A DNA stretch of 7,582 nt from contig CALQBT020000114.1 in assembly GCA_943328885.2 (NCBI GenBank), forward strand, positions 1 to 7,582, in the 5' to 3' direction. Source of the stretch: Bordetella parapertussis. Its GTDB lineage: Bacteria; Pseudomonadota; Gammaproteobacteria; Burkholderiales; Burkholderiaceae_C. The notes below the pieces were generated by a model. It had not been told where the DNA came from, did not search any database, and saw nothing but the letters and a program-made list of their open reading frames with translations. A program made the position numbers and the translations under genes. Positions 1-7,049 of this stretch are shown one piece after another (within the stretch, counting starts at the first letter, position 1; the number at the start of each line of letters is the position of its first letter).

Positions 1-96
1 AACATGGTTTTCCCCGGAGTGGATGGCCGCATCGGTTGCAGCGCGATGGGCCCGATTTAAACATCCGCAGAGCCGCGCCAGCCAGGAACCCCGCCT

Positions 97-3000
97 TCAG
101 TCCAGCGCTGCGGCCGCCACCTCGCGACGGGCCTTGGCGTCCAGCGCAGCCCTGGCGGTCGGCGACAGGTACCAGCCCAAGGGGTAGAGCACACCGTCGG
201 CGCGCTGGGCCAGGCGCACCACGCAATCGGGGTGGGCTGGGTCGAAACGCGCGCAATCGCGCGCCAGCAAGGCCTCGGCGCGGCGACCGTTGGCGCCGCT
301 GCCACCGGCATTGAGCAGGGTCAGCAGCGGGCCGATCGCGTCGGCATACAGGCGCAGCTGGCCGGCCTCGACCGGGGCCCCGGGTTGGTAAGGTGCATGG
401 TCAGCGGACCCGAGGCCCCAGGACTGGCGCAGGCAGGCCAGCCGGGTGTCGCCATGGCAATCGACGGCGACGCCGTTCTGGATCACGATCACGGTCGGGC
501 GCAGGCTGCGCAACCAAACCAGCTTGTCCTGGCACGCCGCGCCCACGGTATGGTCGCATCGCTGGCGCGCGACATAAGCCCGCAGCGCAGCCAGCGCGTC
601 GACCACGGTCTGGGTGCCGGAGTTGTCGAAATAGCCGCCGTCGGCCAGGTGCCCGGCGCGGCCGTCGGCTGATCTCAGCAGGCCGATCGCGTTGACGAAA
701 GGAAAGCGCGCCGCGTTGTGCGCCGCAGTGGACAGCGGCAGATCCAGCGCAGCGCCCTGCCCGGCTGCGAAGCTGAGGGGGTCGCGCGCTCCGGCAAACA
801 CTGCCGGAGCGCCGGCATCGACTGGCGCAACAAGCGGCCAACCAGCTTGCACGCTCGATGCGATGGTCCGCTCACCCGACTCGACCCAGGTGCTGTTGAG
901 GAACAAACGCGGCAGGTGCGCGCCAGCTTGCGCCGCCGATTGGGCCGACCGCGCCAGACCCAATGCCAGCGCCGGCACGGCCTGCTCCAGCGCCTGCTCG
1001 AACCACAGGCCGCGCGACAGAAAACCGCAGCCTGCTTGGACACAGGGGCCGCGCCCGCCGTCCTGCAAGACGCTCGGCAGCGTGGTTGGCAGCAGGCGCG
1101 CGAGCGCGTCCTCGAACAACCAAGCCCCCAGCAGCGGCGTCAGCAGATCGGTGCGGCCGAAGCCGTCGACACAGGCTGCGCCGGCCAGCCTGGGCTGCAG
1201 GGTGCAAGCCAGGTAGACCGCCTCGCCGACCGCGCCGCCCGACACGCCCGAGAGCATGAAGCTGCGCTGGTCGAATCCGGGCACTTGCTCGCGCAACACC
1301 ATCAGCGTGCGCGCGGTCCAGTAGGCCGCGCGAATGCCACCACCTTCTGAAGCGACAAAAAACACGCGCTGGCCTGGCGCCCGAAACCGCGGATCGACCC
1401 AGATCGCGTCAAGCCATTGCGCGATCGCGTCGTCGACCGTGGCGCGCGGCTCGGGTGCCTGGGCTGGCGCGCCGACGGCCGTGATGCGGTCGACCGCCCC
1501 CAGCACCACAGTGCCAGCCAGCAGCAAGCCACCGAACACCGCGCTCCAGTGGACGCCGCGTCCCCTGACCTGCATCGCCGATCTTCGAACCAGCAAGACA
1601 GCCGCCAGCACGATGCAGGCCAGCAGCAACGCGCTGCCGATCACCTGAGCCAGCACCGGCGGCAGTTGGGCATCGGCGGTCGGGGTCACCAGGCGCACCA
1701 GATGGTTGTCGGTCAGCCCGGCCCATCCCGCGACACCCACCAGCGCGACGAGCAGCAGCAACCAGGGCCTGGCCTCGCGCTGCTCCTTCATCGACAGCCA
1801 GCCGAACAAGCCCAGCCAGCCGACCAGCGAGAAAACCACCACCGGGTAGGCGAAAGGCACGCCGGGCTGCTGCAGCGCGACCGCGCTGCGCAGCGCCACG
1901 GCCAGCGCCAACGCGATCAACGGCAGGCTGACCGGGCCTGGCCCGCCAGCCCAGGCCAGGCTGTACTTGGTCGAGCTGACCGCCGCCACCCAGTTCGGCA
2001 ACATGCTGGGATCGTCGTAATAGTCCGGCGACGCGGTGCTGGCCGAGACCCGCTCGCGCCCCCACAGGAACAGCAGGCCGCCCAGCACGCAGGCCAAACC
2101 GAAGACCAACAACACCAGCGGCGATGCGACTCTAGCCTCGTGCAAGCGCATGCCAGCCCAGACCGCGTCGCGCGCAGCCCATGCAGCCATCAGCGCTGCC
2201 GCCAGCAAGGGCCCGACACCGAGCAGCCGAGCCATGGCCTGCGACGCGCTGCTCAGCGCCTGCTCGACCGTCGGCGACAAGGGATCACGGCCCGGCCCCG
2301 GCATGCGGCACGCCAACCGGGCCCACAGCCAACAAGAAAACGACATCGCCCAGACCGCCAGCACCGACAGCGCCAGCGCCGACCATGCCCACAGCGCCTG
2401 CGGCCAGACGAACAAACCGTCGGCCACGCCAACCATCACGTCGCGGCACTGGTCCGACACCAGTGTCATGCCCACCAACAACAGCTGCGCGGTCAGCACA
2501 TAGCGGGTGCGCCAGACGATGTCGGCCAGGCCGCGGCGCAACATCGCATGTCCGGCGCCTCGGCCCTGGCTGGCGAAGATCCAGACCAAGCCAAGTGCGA
2601 GAAATATCAGCGCCAGCAGCCCGGCAAGCCCGAGCTTGGCCAGGTGGCTGGCAGCGCCGACCGACAACGCAAAGTCCCGGCTGCCCTCGACCGCTGAGAG
2701 CAACAGCAAGCCGGCGATCGCCAGCACCACAGCCCGGGTCAGCCCACGCAACATGCCCGGTGCTGCCGCCCATTGCCCACTCAGTTGCTGCAAGCGCCAG
2801 ATCACCGCACGGCCTTCGGTGCCGCGCTGCCACAGCCGCCAACCCAGCAGCGGCGCCGCCAACGCGCTGGGCCAAACCAGCCAGAGCGGCATCCCAGTCA
2901 AGCCGAGCTTGACCAGACCCGAGGTGTTTTCGACCACGTCCACCGCCATCAGCAGCAGCGTGGCCACAGCGATCAACAGCGCTGCCTGGTGCGCATGGCG

Positions 3001-3381
3001 CCAATCTCGGCGCTCAGAGCCTAGCGCGATCCTTCGCGCGACCTCGAGCAGGAGCACACCGTAAAGCGGCACTAAAAAGACCGTGTCGAGGACGAAGTAC
3101 AACCAGGCCGCCAAGCGCAGCGTCGCGCGCATCGGTCCCCAGTCGATCAGCACCAGGTTTGCCCAAGCTTCAGCCACCGAGCACATCAGCGCCCCGTCAG
3201 ACCGGCCATGGCCGAGAAAGTCCTCGACGCCCAGGCCGCCAGGCAGGCCCAGCACGATATGCAACACCAGCAACGCCAATATCGCGAGCGCCAGCACCAA
3301 CAGCATACGGCCCAGCCTGGGGGGCGGAACGCCAGCGATAGCATCGTCAGCGGGCAATTCCTGCAGTCTTGGTCGATCCAT
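97..3381 (-). CDS. Polytopic membrane protein with C-terminal patatin-like phospholipase domain
   Basis: The 1094-residue product has two parts. Residues 1-635 are very hydrophobic, with about 15 likely membrane segments (the first near 23-47, others near 88-118, 133-152, 217-233, 247-270, 329-356, 419-441, 486-503, 510-531, 577-598 and 612-630). From about residue 670 a soluble patatin-like domain begins: oxyanion-hole motif GGGIRAAYW at 680-688, nucleophile motif GVSGG with Ser714, then an ARFP motif and ADGGYFDNSG with Asp914. Together these form an apparently intact Ser-Asp dyad. Patatins hydrolyse acyl chains from lipids, so an acyl-hydrolase acting at the inner membrane is the likely role; the substrate is unknown. 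The start was set at the ATG at 3381 because GGAG lies 8 bases upstream. The frame stays open to 3504, but the extra residues look non-coding. The gene lies 149 bases downstream of the Bug gene, so co-transcription is uncertain. Confidence is high for the domain and low for the biological role. Confidence 0.88.
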   Translation of the reverse strand: MDRPRLQELPADDAIAGVPPPRLGRMLLVLALAILALLVLHIVLGLPGGLGVEDFLGHGRSDGALMCSVAEAWANLVLIDWGPMRATLRLAAWLYFVLDTVFLVPLYGVLLLEVARRIALGSERRDWRHAHQAALLIAVATLLLMAVDVVENTSGLVKLGLTGMPLWLVWPSALAAPLLGWRLWQRGTEGRAVIWRLQQLSGQWAAAPGMLRGLTRAVVLAIAGLLLLSAVEGSRDFALSVGAASHLAKLGLAGLLALIFLALGLVWIFASQGRGAGHAMLRRGLADIVWRTRYVLTAQLLLVGMTLVSDQCRDVMVGVADGLFVWPQALWAWSALALSVLAVWAMSFSCWLWARLACRMPGPGRDPLSPTVEQALSSASQAMARLLGVGPLLAAALMAAWAARDAVWAGMRLHEARVASPLVLLVFGLACVLGGLLFLWGRERVSASTASPDYYDDPSMLPNWVAAVSSTKYSLAWAGGPGPVSLPLIALALAVALRSAVALQQPGVPFAYPVVVFSLVGWLGLFGWLSMKEQREARPWLLLLVALVGVAGWAGLTDNHLVRLVTPTADAQLPPVLAQVIGSALLLACIVLAAVLLVRRSAMQVRGRGVHWSAVFGGLLLAGTVVLGAVDRITAVGAPAQAPEPRATVDDAIAQWLDAIWVDPRFRAPGQRVFFVASEGGGIRAAYWTARTLMVLREQVPGFDQRSFMLSGVSGGAVGEAVYLACTLQPRLAGAACVDGFGRTDLLTPLLGAWLFEDALARLLPTTLPSVLQDGGRGPCVQAGCGFLSRGLWFEQALEQAVPALALGLARSAQSAAQAGAHLPRLFLNSTWVESGERTIASSVQAGWPLVAPVDAGAPAVFAGARDPLSFAAGQGAALDLPLSTAAHNAARFPFVNAIGLLRSADGRAGHLADGGYFDNSGTQTVVDALAALRAYVARQRCDHTVGAACQDKLVWLRSLRPTVIVIQNGVAVDCHGDTRLACLRQSWGLGSADHAPYQPGAPVEAGQLRLYADAIGPLLTLLNAGGSGANGRRAEALLARDCARFDPAHPDCVVRLAQRADGVLYPLGWYLSPTARAALDAKARREVAAAALD

Positions 3382-3389
3382 GGGCATTT

Positions 3390-3393
3390 CTCC
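3390..3393 (-). promoter_or_regulatory. Ribosome binding site deciding the patatin gene start
   Basis: On the minus strand GGAG is followed by 8 bases and then the ATG at 3381. A second in-frame ATG at 3387 lies only 2 bases from GGAG, which is too close. This supports the product beginning MDRPRLQEL rather than at a start further upstream. Confidence 0.6.
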
Positions 3394-3482
3394 ATTGCGA
3401 TCTAAACCATAGGGGTCAGCAAGTCCCCCGCCTTGACATCGAGCAATTCGAGCCCGGCGCTGGCCCTGGACCGATGGGAAAG

Positions 3483-3521
3483 TGCCCGCAAGCATTGCCC
3501 GCAAGTGCTGCCCACAGGAGC
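3483..3521. repeat. 13-base near-tandem repeat, about three units
   Basis: Two units beginning TGCCCGCAAG follow each other at a 13-base period (3483-3495 and 3496-3508). A third, degenerate unit starts TGCCCACAGG (3509-3521). The repeat lies in the gap between the Bug gene stop and the patatin gene start, outside any supported coding region. It could be an operator with repeated half-sites or simply slippage; nothing in the sequence decides between these. Confidence 0.5.
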
Positions 3522-3526
3522 AGCGC
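3505..3526 (-). terminator. Weak hairpin just downstream of the Bug gene
   Basis: Five bases after the Bug stop codon, the minus strand reads GCGCTGC, an 8-base loop, then GCAGCAC. This gives a stem of seven positions with one mismatch (the inner five perfect). No T-run follows, so it is not a standard intrinsic terminator. It overlaps the 13-base repeat. It might attenuate transcription into the patatin gene. Confidence 0.22.
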
Positions 3527-3530
3527 TACA

Positions 3531-4520
3531 TCAGTCCAGCCCGAGGTGAATGCGTCGCACCACCGCGCCCCATTTCTTCGAGTCGGCCGCCAGCCAGGCT
3601 GCGGCCTGCGTCGGCGTGCTGCCGACCACGGACTGGTCGCTGGTCTTGAGCTTTTCGGCCACATCGGGCGACTTCAGCGCGTCGACAAACACCTGCCTGA
3701 AGCGGTTGACGATGGCCTCAGGCGTGCCGCGCGGCGCAAACATCGCCAGCGTGAAATTGGCTTCATAACCAGCCACACCGGCCTCCGCCACCGTCGGCAC
3801 ATCGGGCAATGTCGGCACGCGCACACTGCCCGAGACGGCCAGCGCCACCAGCTTGCCGCTGCGCACATGCGGCAGCACGGTGGGGCCGGCCAGCAAGCCA
3901 CAGGGCACCTGGTTGCCCAGCACATCCTGGGTCGCAGGCGCCGGACCTTTGTAAGGCACATGGCCCATCTCGAACCCTGCCATCGATTGCAGCAGTTCCA
4001 TCGACAAATGTCCTGGCACTCCGGCACCGCCTGAGGCATAGCTCAACGGGCCGGCCTTGGCCTTGGCCACCAACTCGCCCAAGGTCTTGACCCCCAGCGC
4101 CGGGTTGCACACCAGGGTCTGGCTGAACTGGGTGCCGATGCTCACCGGCATCAAGTCCTCGACCTTGAACGGCATCTGCTTGTAGACATGCGGGTTGACC
4201 GTCACCAAGGTGTCGGTGCCCCACAGCCAGGTGTAGCCATCGGCTGCGGCGCGCGCCACCTCGCCAGCCCCCAGGTTGCCGCCGGCGCCGGGCTTGTGGT
4301 CGATCACCAAGGTCTGCTTGAGCGCGGCCTGCATCTTCTCGGCCGCCAAGCGCATCACGATGTCGCTCGGGCCGCCAGGCGGAAAAGGCAGCACGACGCG
4401 GATTGGCTTGTCGGGCCACGCGGCCTGGCCGATCGCCGCAGGTGCGGCCAGCAAGGCGGTCGCGGCCAGCGCGGCCAGCGCGGCCGACAGCACGAGGCGG
4501 ATCACCGAGAAGCGGTTCAT
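3531..4520 (-). CDS. Bug/TctC-family tripartite tricarboxylate transporter substrate-binding protein
   Basis: A 329-residue periplasmic solute-binding protein of the usual family length. A signal peptide covers about residues 1-33: a basic start, an alanine/leucine-rich core, and probable cleavage between Ala33 and Ala34. Family hallmarks appear in order: WPDKPIRVVLPFPPGG at 35-50, HKPGAGGNLG at 75-84, LSYASGG at 159-165, VPYKGPAPA at 188-196 and LPDVPTVAEAG at 238-248. Such proteins capture small carboxylates or related organic solutes. Some deliver them to TctAB permeases, while many in Burkholderiales are orphans, and no TctA or TctB gene is seen in this window. The ATG at 4520 is 26 bases after the aldolase stop, with no clear Shine-Dalgarno, so translation may depend on the upstream gene. 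The ligand cannot be read from sequence; the adjacent aldolase suggests a hydroxylated carboxylate or sugar-acid-like compound (inference). Confidence 0.95.
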   Translation of the reverse strand: MNRFSVIRLVLSAALAALAATALLAAPAAIGQAAWPDKPIRVVLPFPPGGPSDIVMRLAAEKMQAALKQTLVIDHKPGAGGNLGAGEVARAAADGYTWLWGTDTLVTVNPHVYKQMPFKVEDLMPVSIGTQFSQTLVCNPALGVKTLGELVAKAKAGPLSYASGGAGVPGHLSMELLQSMAGFEMGHVPYKGPAPATQDVLGNQVPCGLLAGPTVLPHVRSGKLVALAVSGSVRVPTLPDVPTVAEAGVAGYEANFTLAMFAPRGTPEAIVNRFRQVFVDALKSPDVAEKLKTSDQSVVGSTPTQAAAWLAADSKKWGAVVRRIHLGLD

Positions 4521-4546
4521 GGCAGTCTGGGAAGACGCTCAGGCGC

Positions 4547-5281
4547 TCAGACGCTGCGCCGCAGCGCGTCGAAGAACAACTCGGACTGCAGCCGATCACT
4601 CAGCGTCTGCTCGCACACCCGCGCCGCCAGGTCAGCGGCCACCGGCAACAGCGGCCGACCGGTCGACATCGCCAGCACCTGCAGCCCGCAGGCGCGCTCT
4701 AGGTAGTACAGATCGTCGTAAGCATGGTCGATGCGCTCGCCGCAGACGACCACGCCGTGGTTGGCCAGGAACACCACATCGGCGCCCTGCATAGACCGCG
4801 CGATGCGCTCGCCCTCGGATGGGTCGAGCGCCAGCCCGTTGTAATGGCCATCGACGGCGACGCGGCCGTGAAATCGCATCGCGTTCTGCGACAGACAGGT
4901 GTCAAGCCCGCGGTCTGCCGTCAGCGTCAGCGCCGTGGCTTGCGGCATGTGGGTGTGCAGCACGCAGGCCTTGCCGGCGATGCGATGGATCGCAGCGTGG
5001 ATGTGCATCGCGGTCGGCTCGACCGGGTGGCGCCCGGCCAGCGGCTGGCCTTGGCCGTCGACCATCACGATGTCGTCGCCACCGACTTCGCGCCACAGCA
5101 GGCCGCGCGGGTTGAGCAAGAAACGGCCCGAGCCGTCGGGCAACTCGACGCTGAAGTGGTTGCACACGCCCTCGGACAAGCCATGCAGTGCCGCCGCGCG
5201 CAGCGCGACCGCCAGATCAGCGCGCAGGCGGGCGATCGGCGCTGAATTGAAATCGTCTTCGTGGGTGCGTGAGGGATTCAC
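4547..5281 (-). CDS. Class II aldolase/adducin family protein
   Basis: A 244-residue enzyme of the zinc-dependent class II aldolase family, which includes fuculose-phosphate aldolase, ribulose-phosphate epimerase and related decarboxylases. Visible elements, numbered from the GTG start: an LSEGVCNHFSVELP segment near residue 35, a phosphate/substrate-loop-like LNPRGLLW near 56-63, catalytic-type Glu88 in VEPTAMHIH, metal ligands His109 and His111 in LHTHMPQ, and the third ligand His175 in LANHGVVVCG. All the metal-binding positions known for the family are therefore present. The GTG at 5281 is preferred because AGGAG lies 9 bases upstream; a TTG at 5317 would add 12 residues and overlap the preceding stop. 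The gene sits between an unknown gene (32 bases upstream) and the Bug gene (26 bases downstream), probably in one operon. It likely cleaves or decarboxylates the substrate brought in by the Bug protein, but the exact reaction is not determined. Confidence 0.93.
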   Translation of the reverse strand: MNPSRTHEDDFNSAPIARLRADLAVALRAAALHGLSEGVCNHFSVELPDGSGRFLLNPRGLLWREVGGDDIVMVDGQGQPLAGRHPVEPTAMHIHAAIHRIAGKACVLHTHMPQATALTLTADRGLDTCLSQNAMRFHGRVAVDGHYNGLALDPSEGERIARSMQGADVVFLANHGVVVCGERIDHAYDDLYYLERACGLQVLAMSTGRPLLPVAADLAARVCEQTLSDRLQSELFFDALRRSV

Positions 5282-5290
5282 TTGAGCAGA

Positions 5291-5295
5291 CTCCT
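5291..5295 (-). promoter_or_regulatory. Ribosome binding site for the aldolase GTG start
   Basis: The minus strand carries AGGAG, 9 bases ahead of GTG at 5281. The alternative TTG at 5317 has no comparable site and overlaps the TGA of the upstream gene. This decides in favour of the shorter protein. Confidence 0.6.
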
Positions 5296-5313
5296 GGTGT
5301 GGGTTCGAACCTG

Positions 5314-6117
5314 TCAACAGCGCGCAGGCGGATCGAAATGGGGTAACAGGGATTTCGCCGCTTCGATGCGCAGTCGCAGGTCAACGGCGTCATTGTTCAT
5401 GACATCGAGCAAGAAGCTTGTCGGATCCTGCCACGGGCCTGTTTGGGACAGGCGGGCGTTCATCGGACCCACACCGGCGACGGCCCCAGCGCCAAGGTCG
5501 GAAGCCGGCTCGGCGGCGATTGCCGACATGGTCGCAGGTTCGAGCCGCTCAATCGCCAGCAAAAAATCGGCGTGTTGAATGCTGTCCAGCCGCGACAGCA
5601 AGCTGCATTGGCCGTCGGGGTTCGGAGGGGTATCGAGCCAAGGCTCATCGGCGAACACCGGTGCGAGCTCAGGCGCGACGAAAGCCGACCAATGCCCGCT
5701 GTGGGTCTGCAAAGCTGGCACCATCCGGGCATGCAGCGCTTGCCGCGGCGACGAAGCATCGAACATCGGCATCAGGCCGACGCGCTGCGGCTTGATGTCG
5801 CCGAGGTAGCGCAAGCGCAAGGATTCGAGAAACACCGTGGCTTGCGCAACCGGCTCGGGCTGGGCCAGCGAGAACCAAAGCTGATAGCCGTGCTCACCCG
5901 ACACCGCGATGGCGGGCGCGGGAAGTTCCAGGTCGACCTGAACGCCGCGCCAGACCTTGGCCAGCACCTCCCAGTCGGCGGGCCTGGCGATTTCCAGCAC
6001 CATCGCACGCACCTGTCCACAGGCGTCGATCAGGCTCGATGCTTCAGCCGCGATGTCCTGGCCTGCGTCTGCCGGCTGCCCATACAGGCGATGCAATGCC
6101 AATTGCAGTTTGTTCAT
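5314..6117 (-). CDS. Conserved-looking hypothetical protein, possibly with a degenerate primase-like fold
   Basis: A 267-residue soluble protein with no signal peptide or membrane segment; I cannot assign it a function. Residues 38-85 run as a hydrophobic strand (MVLEIARP), a helix containing WEVLAKVWRGV, then PAIAVSGEHGYQLWFSLAQP. This order resembles the core of archaeo-eukaryotic primase-type domains (acidic strand, helix, then an S-G-x-G strand ending in a hydrophobic run). However, the usual D-x-D is L-E-I-A here, so any resemblance would be to an inactive or distant relative. Residues 241-264 (DPTSFLLDVM, then LRLRIEAAKSLLPHF) resemble a helical motif I associate with phage small-terminase-like and related hypothetical proteins. 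The ATG at 6117 has no strong Shine-Dalgarno. The upstream extension of the frame to 6543 overlaps the divergent gene and looks like antisense shadow. It is probably the first gene of the aldolase-Bug operon. Confidence 0.75.
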   Translation of the reverse strand: MNKLQLALHRLYGQPADAGQDIAAEASSLIDACGQVRAMVLEIARPADWEVLAKVWRGVQVDLELPAPAIAVSGEHGYQLWFSLAQPEPVAQATVFLESLRLRYLGDIKPQRVGLMPMFDASSPRQALHARMVPALQTHSGHWSAFVAPELAPVFADEPWLDTPPNPDGQCSLLSRLDSIQHADFLLAIERLEPATMSAIAAEPASDLGAGAVAGVGPMNARLSQTGPWQDPTSFLLDVMNNDAVDLRLRIEAAKSLLPHFDPPARC

Positions 6118-6197
6118 GTCGGGACCGAGGATACGACGCTTTGACAGCAGAGGTCCACGGCAGTCGGCCGGATCGACACCGACACGACAATGGCGCG
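6118..6197. promoter_or_regulatory. Divergent intergenic region, probable promoters for both sides
   Basis: These 80 bases separate two outward-facing genes and must hold, or lie beside, their promoters. On the minus strand TATCCT at 6128-6133 is a passable -10 element but has no good -35 at the right spacing, and it is only 10 bases from the ATG. On the plus strand TTGACA at 6141-6146 is a perfect -35 match with no recognisable -10 at 16-18 bases. No clear operator palindrome was found. Confidence 0.3.
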
Positions 6198-7034
6198 ATG
6201 CCCGCCAACGCCGAACACCGGACGATTGCTGCTGACCAGCATCAGGTGCCCAAGCCCTTCCGCGCTTTCGCGGTTCGCAGCGACGAACCCGAACATGCTG
6301 CGCAAGCACGCGCGCCCTACGGCCGCGTGCACGTCGTGCGAACCGGGTTTCTCGATGCTGGCTCGCTCGCCAGACTCGCGGCCGAAGGCCATTCGCGCGT
6401 TCAGATCGCGGCGTTCTCCGACATCGACTATGCCGCGACGACGCTGGCGGACCTGGCCGCGACCGCACCCGGCGTCGCAGATCTGGTGGGGAGCATTGCC
6501 AGCGCGTTGCAGTTGACCGGCGTCCTGGGCGAAGACCTCGCAAGCTACCGACGCAGTGTCGCGACCCGGATCGACTACCTTGCGGCTTGCGGCGCGGGCT
6601 TTCACAACGATGTCAGTCGCCATTGGTCGCGTTGCCTGTTCTGGGTTCTGGCGCTCGAGCTCGCCGATGTCGAATTCGTGATGCCGCATGCCGGTGTGCG
6701 CATCGCGCTGACACCCGGCGATCTGCTCGTCTTCGACCAGACGATGGCGCACGGCCTGTGTCGACCCTCCGACGGCGGGCAGGCGGTGGCGACGTCTTTC
6801 GAGGCCGGCGACCACCGCCATCAGATCTTCCTGACCGGTGAGCTGCTGCTCACGGACGCTCAGTGGGCAGCCCTCGGCGCGCCCTGGCTGCCCGTGGAGG
6901 CGCAAGAACGCCTCGGCGCGCTCGACCTGATGGTGGCCGAGTTTGACGATCGCAGCGGCGCGATCAAGCGACCGAATGCGCTGCGCGACAGCATGAAGCG
7001 CAGCACTTGCCACGTCGACGAGACCACTGGCTGA
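6198..7034 (+). CDS. Putative Fe(II)/2-oxoglutarate-dependent oxygenase-like protein
   Basis: A 278-residue soluble protein. It contains an H-x-D pair in GAGFHNDVS (His136, Asp138) followed by hydrophobic strands (CLFWVLALELADVEFVMP). A glycine turn and strand (LTPGDLLVFD) then lead to a distal histidine in MAHGLCRP (His185). The HxD...H triad about 47 residues apart, on a double-stranded beta-helix pattern, is that of mononuclear iron oxygenases using 2-oxoglutarate. Arg189, or an arginine near 207, could bind the co-substrate carboxylate, though the spacing is not typical of the best-known members. The substrate is unknown. The start ATG at 6198 was chosen because the longer open frame (from 6039) runs into the divergent gene and its N-terminus looks non-coding; no strong ribosome site supports either. 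The gene is transcribed away from the aldolase operon and converges on the hydantoinase-like gene with a 15-base gap. The triad could also fit a related cupin-type protein. Confidence 0.72.
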   Translation: MPANAEHRTIAADQHQVPKPFRAFAVRSDEPEHAAQARAPYGRVHVVRTGFLDAGSLARLAAEGHSRVQIAAFSDIDYAATTLADLAATAPGVADLVGSIASALQLTGVLGEDLASYRRSVATRIDYLAACGAGFHNDVSRHWSRCLFWVLALELADVEFVMPHAGVRIALTPGDLLVFDQTMAHGLCRPSDGGQAVATSFEAGDHRHQIFLTGELLLTDAQWAALGAPWLPVEAQERLGALDLMVAEFDDRSGAIKRPNALRDSMKRSTCHVDETTG

Positions 7035-7049
7035 GCGCCGACCGGCCAG

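Noticed and set aside
1..96. Gene or terminator downstream of the patatin stop
   Set aside because: The only hairpin is CATCG/CGATG, 5 bases with a 9-base loop and no T-run. The open frame starting at 36 is an arginine/proline-rich shadow overlapping the patatin gene.
454..473. A 20-base segment (454-473) repeated at 4844-4863 with 19 of 20 matches
   Set aside because: Both copies are inside coding regions of unrelated proteins, there is no extended similarity on either side, and short matches like this are plausible in GC-rich coding DNA.
1417..2697. Long open frame of 426 codons on the plus strand inside the patatin gene
   Set aside because: It is antisense to the membrane-encoding part of a well-supported gene. 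Its product is dominated by Q, R, H and A, as expected from the complement of GC-rich leucine/alanine codons, and it shows no domain motif.
3382..3504. 41-residue N-terminal extension of the patatin protein
   Set aside because: The frame is open, but the extension includes the 13-base repeat region, has no ribosome binding site and looks non-coding. The ATG at 3381 has a well-spaced GGAG.
5312..5317. TTGACA on the minus strand as a -35 promoter element for the aldolase
   Set aside because: No -10-like hexamer occurs 15-19 bases downstream; that spot is occupied by the ribosome binding site region.
6118..6543. 142-residue extension of the unknown protein across the divergent gene
   Set aside because: It lies antisense to the oxygenase-like gene and is arginine-rich low-complexity sequence typical of a shadow frame. 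The ATG at 6117 begins sequence that looks protein-like.
6114..7013. 299-codon open frame on the minus strand opposite the oxygenase-like gene
   Set aside because: The plus-strand frame carries a coherent HxD...H motif and beta-strand pattern. The minus-strand product shows no recognisable domain and is best explained by codon bias.
7035..7049. Possible bidirectional terminator between the convergent genes
   Set aside because: Only a 4-base CCGG stem can be drawn around the 15-base gap and there is no T-run on either strand.
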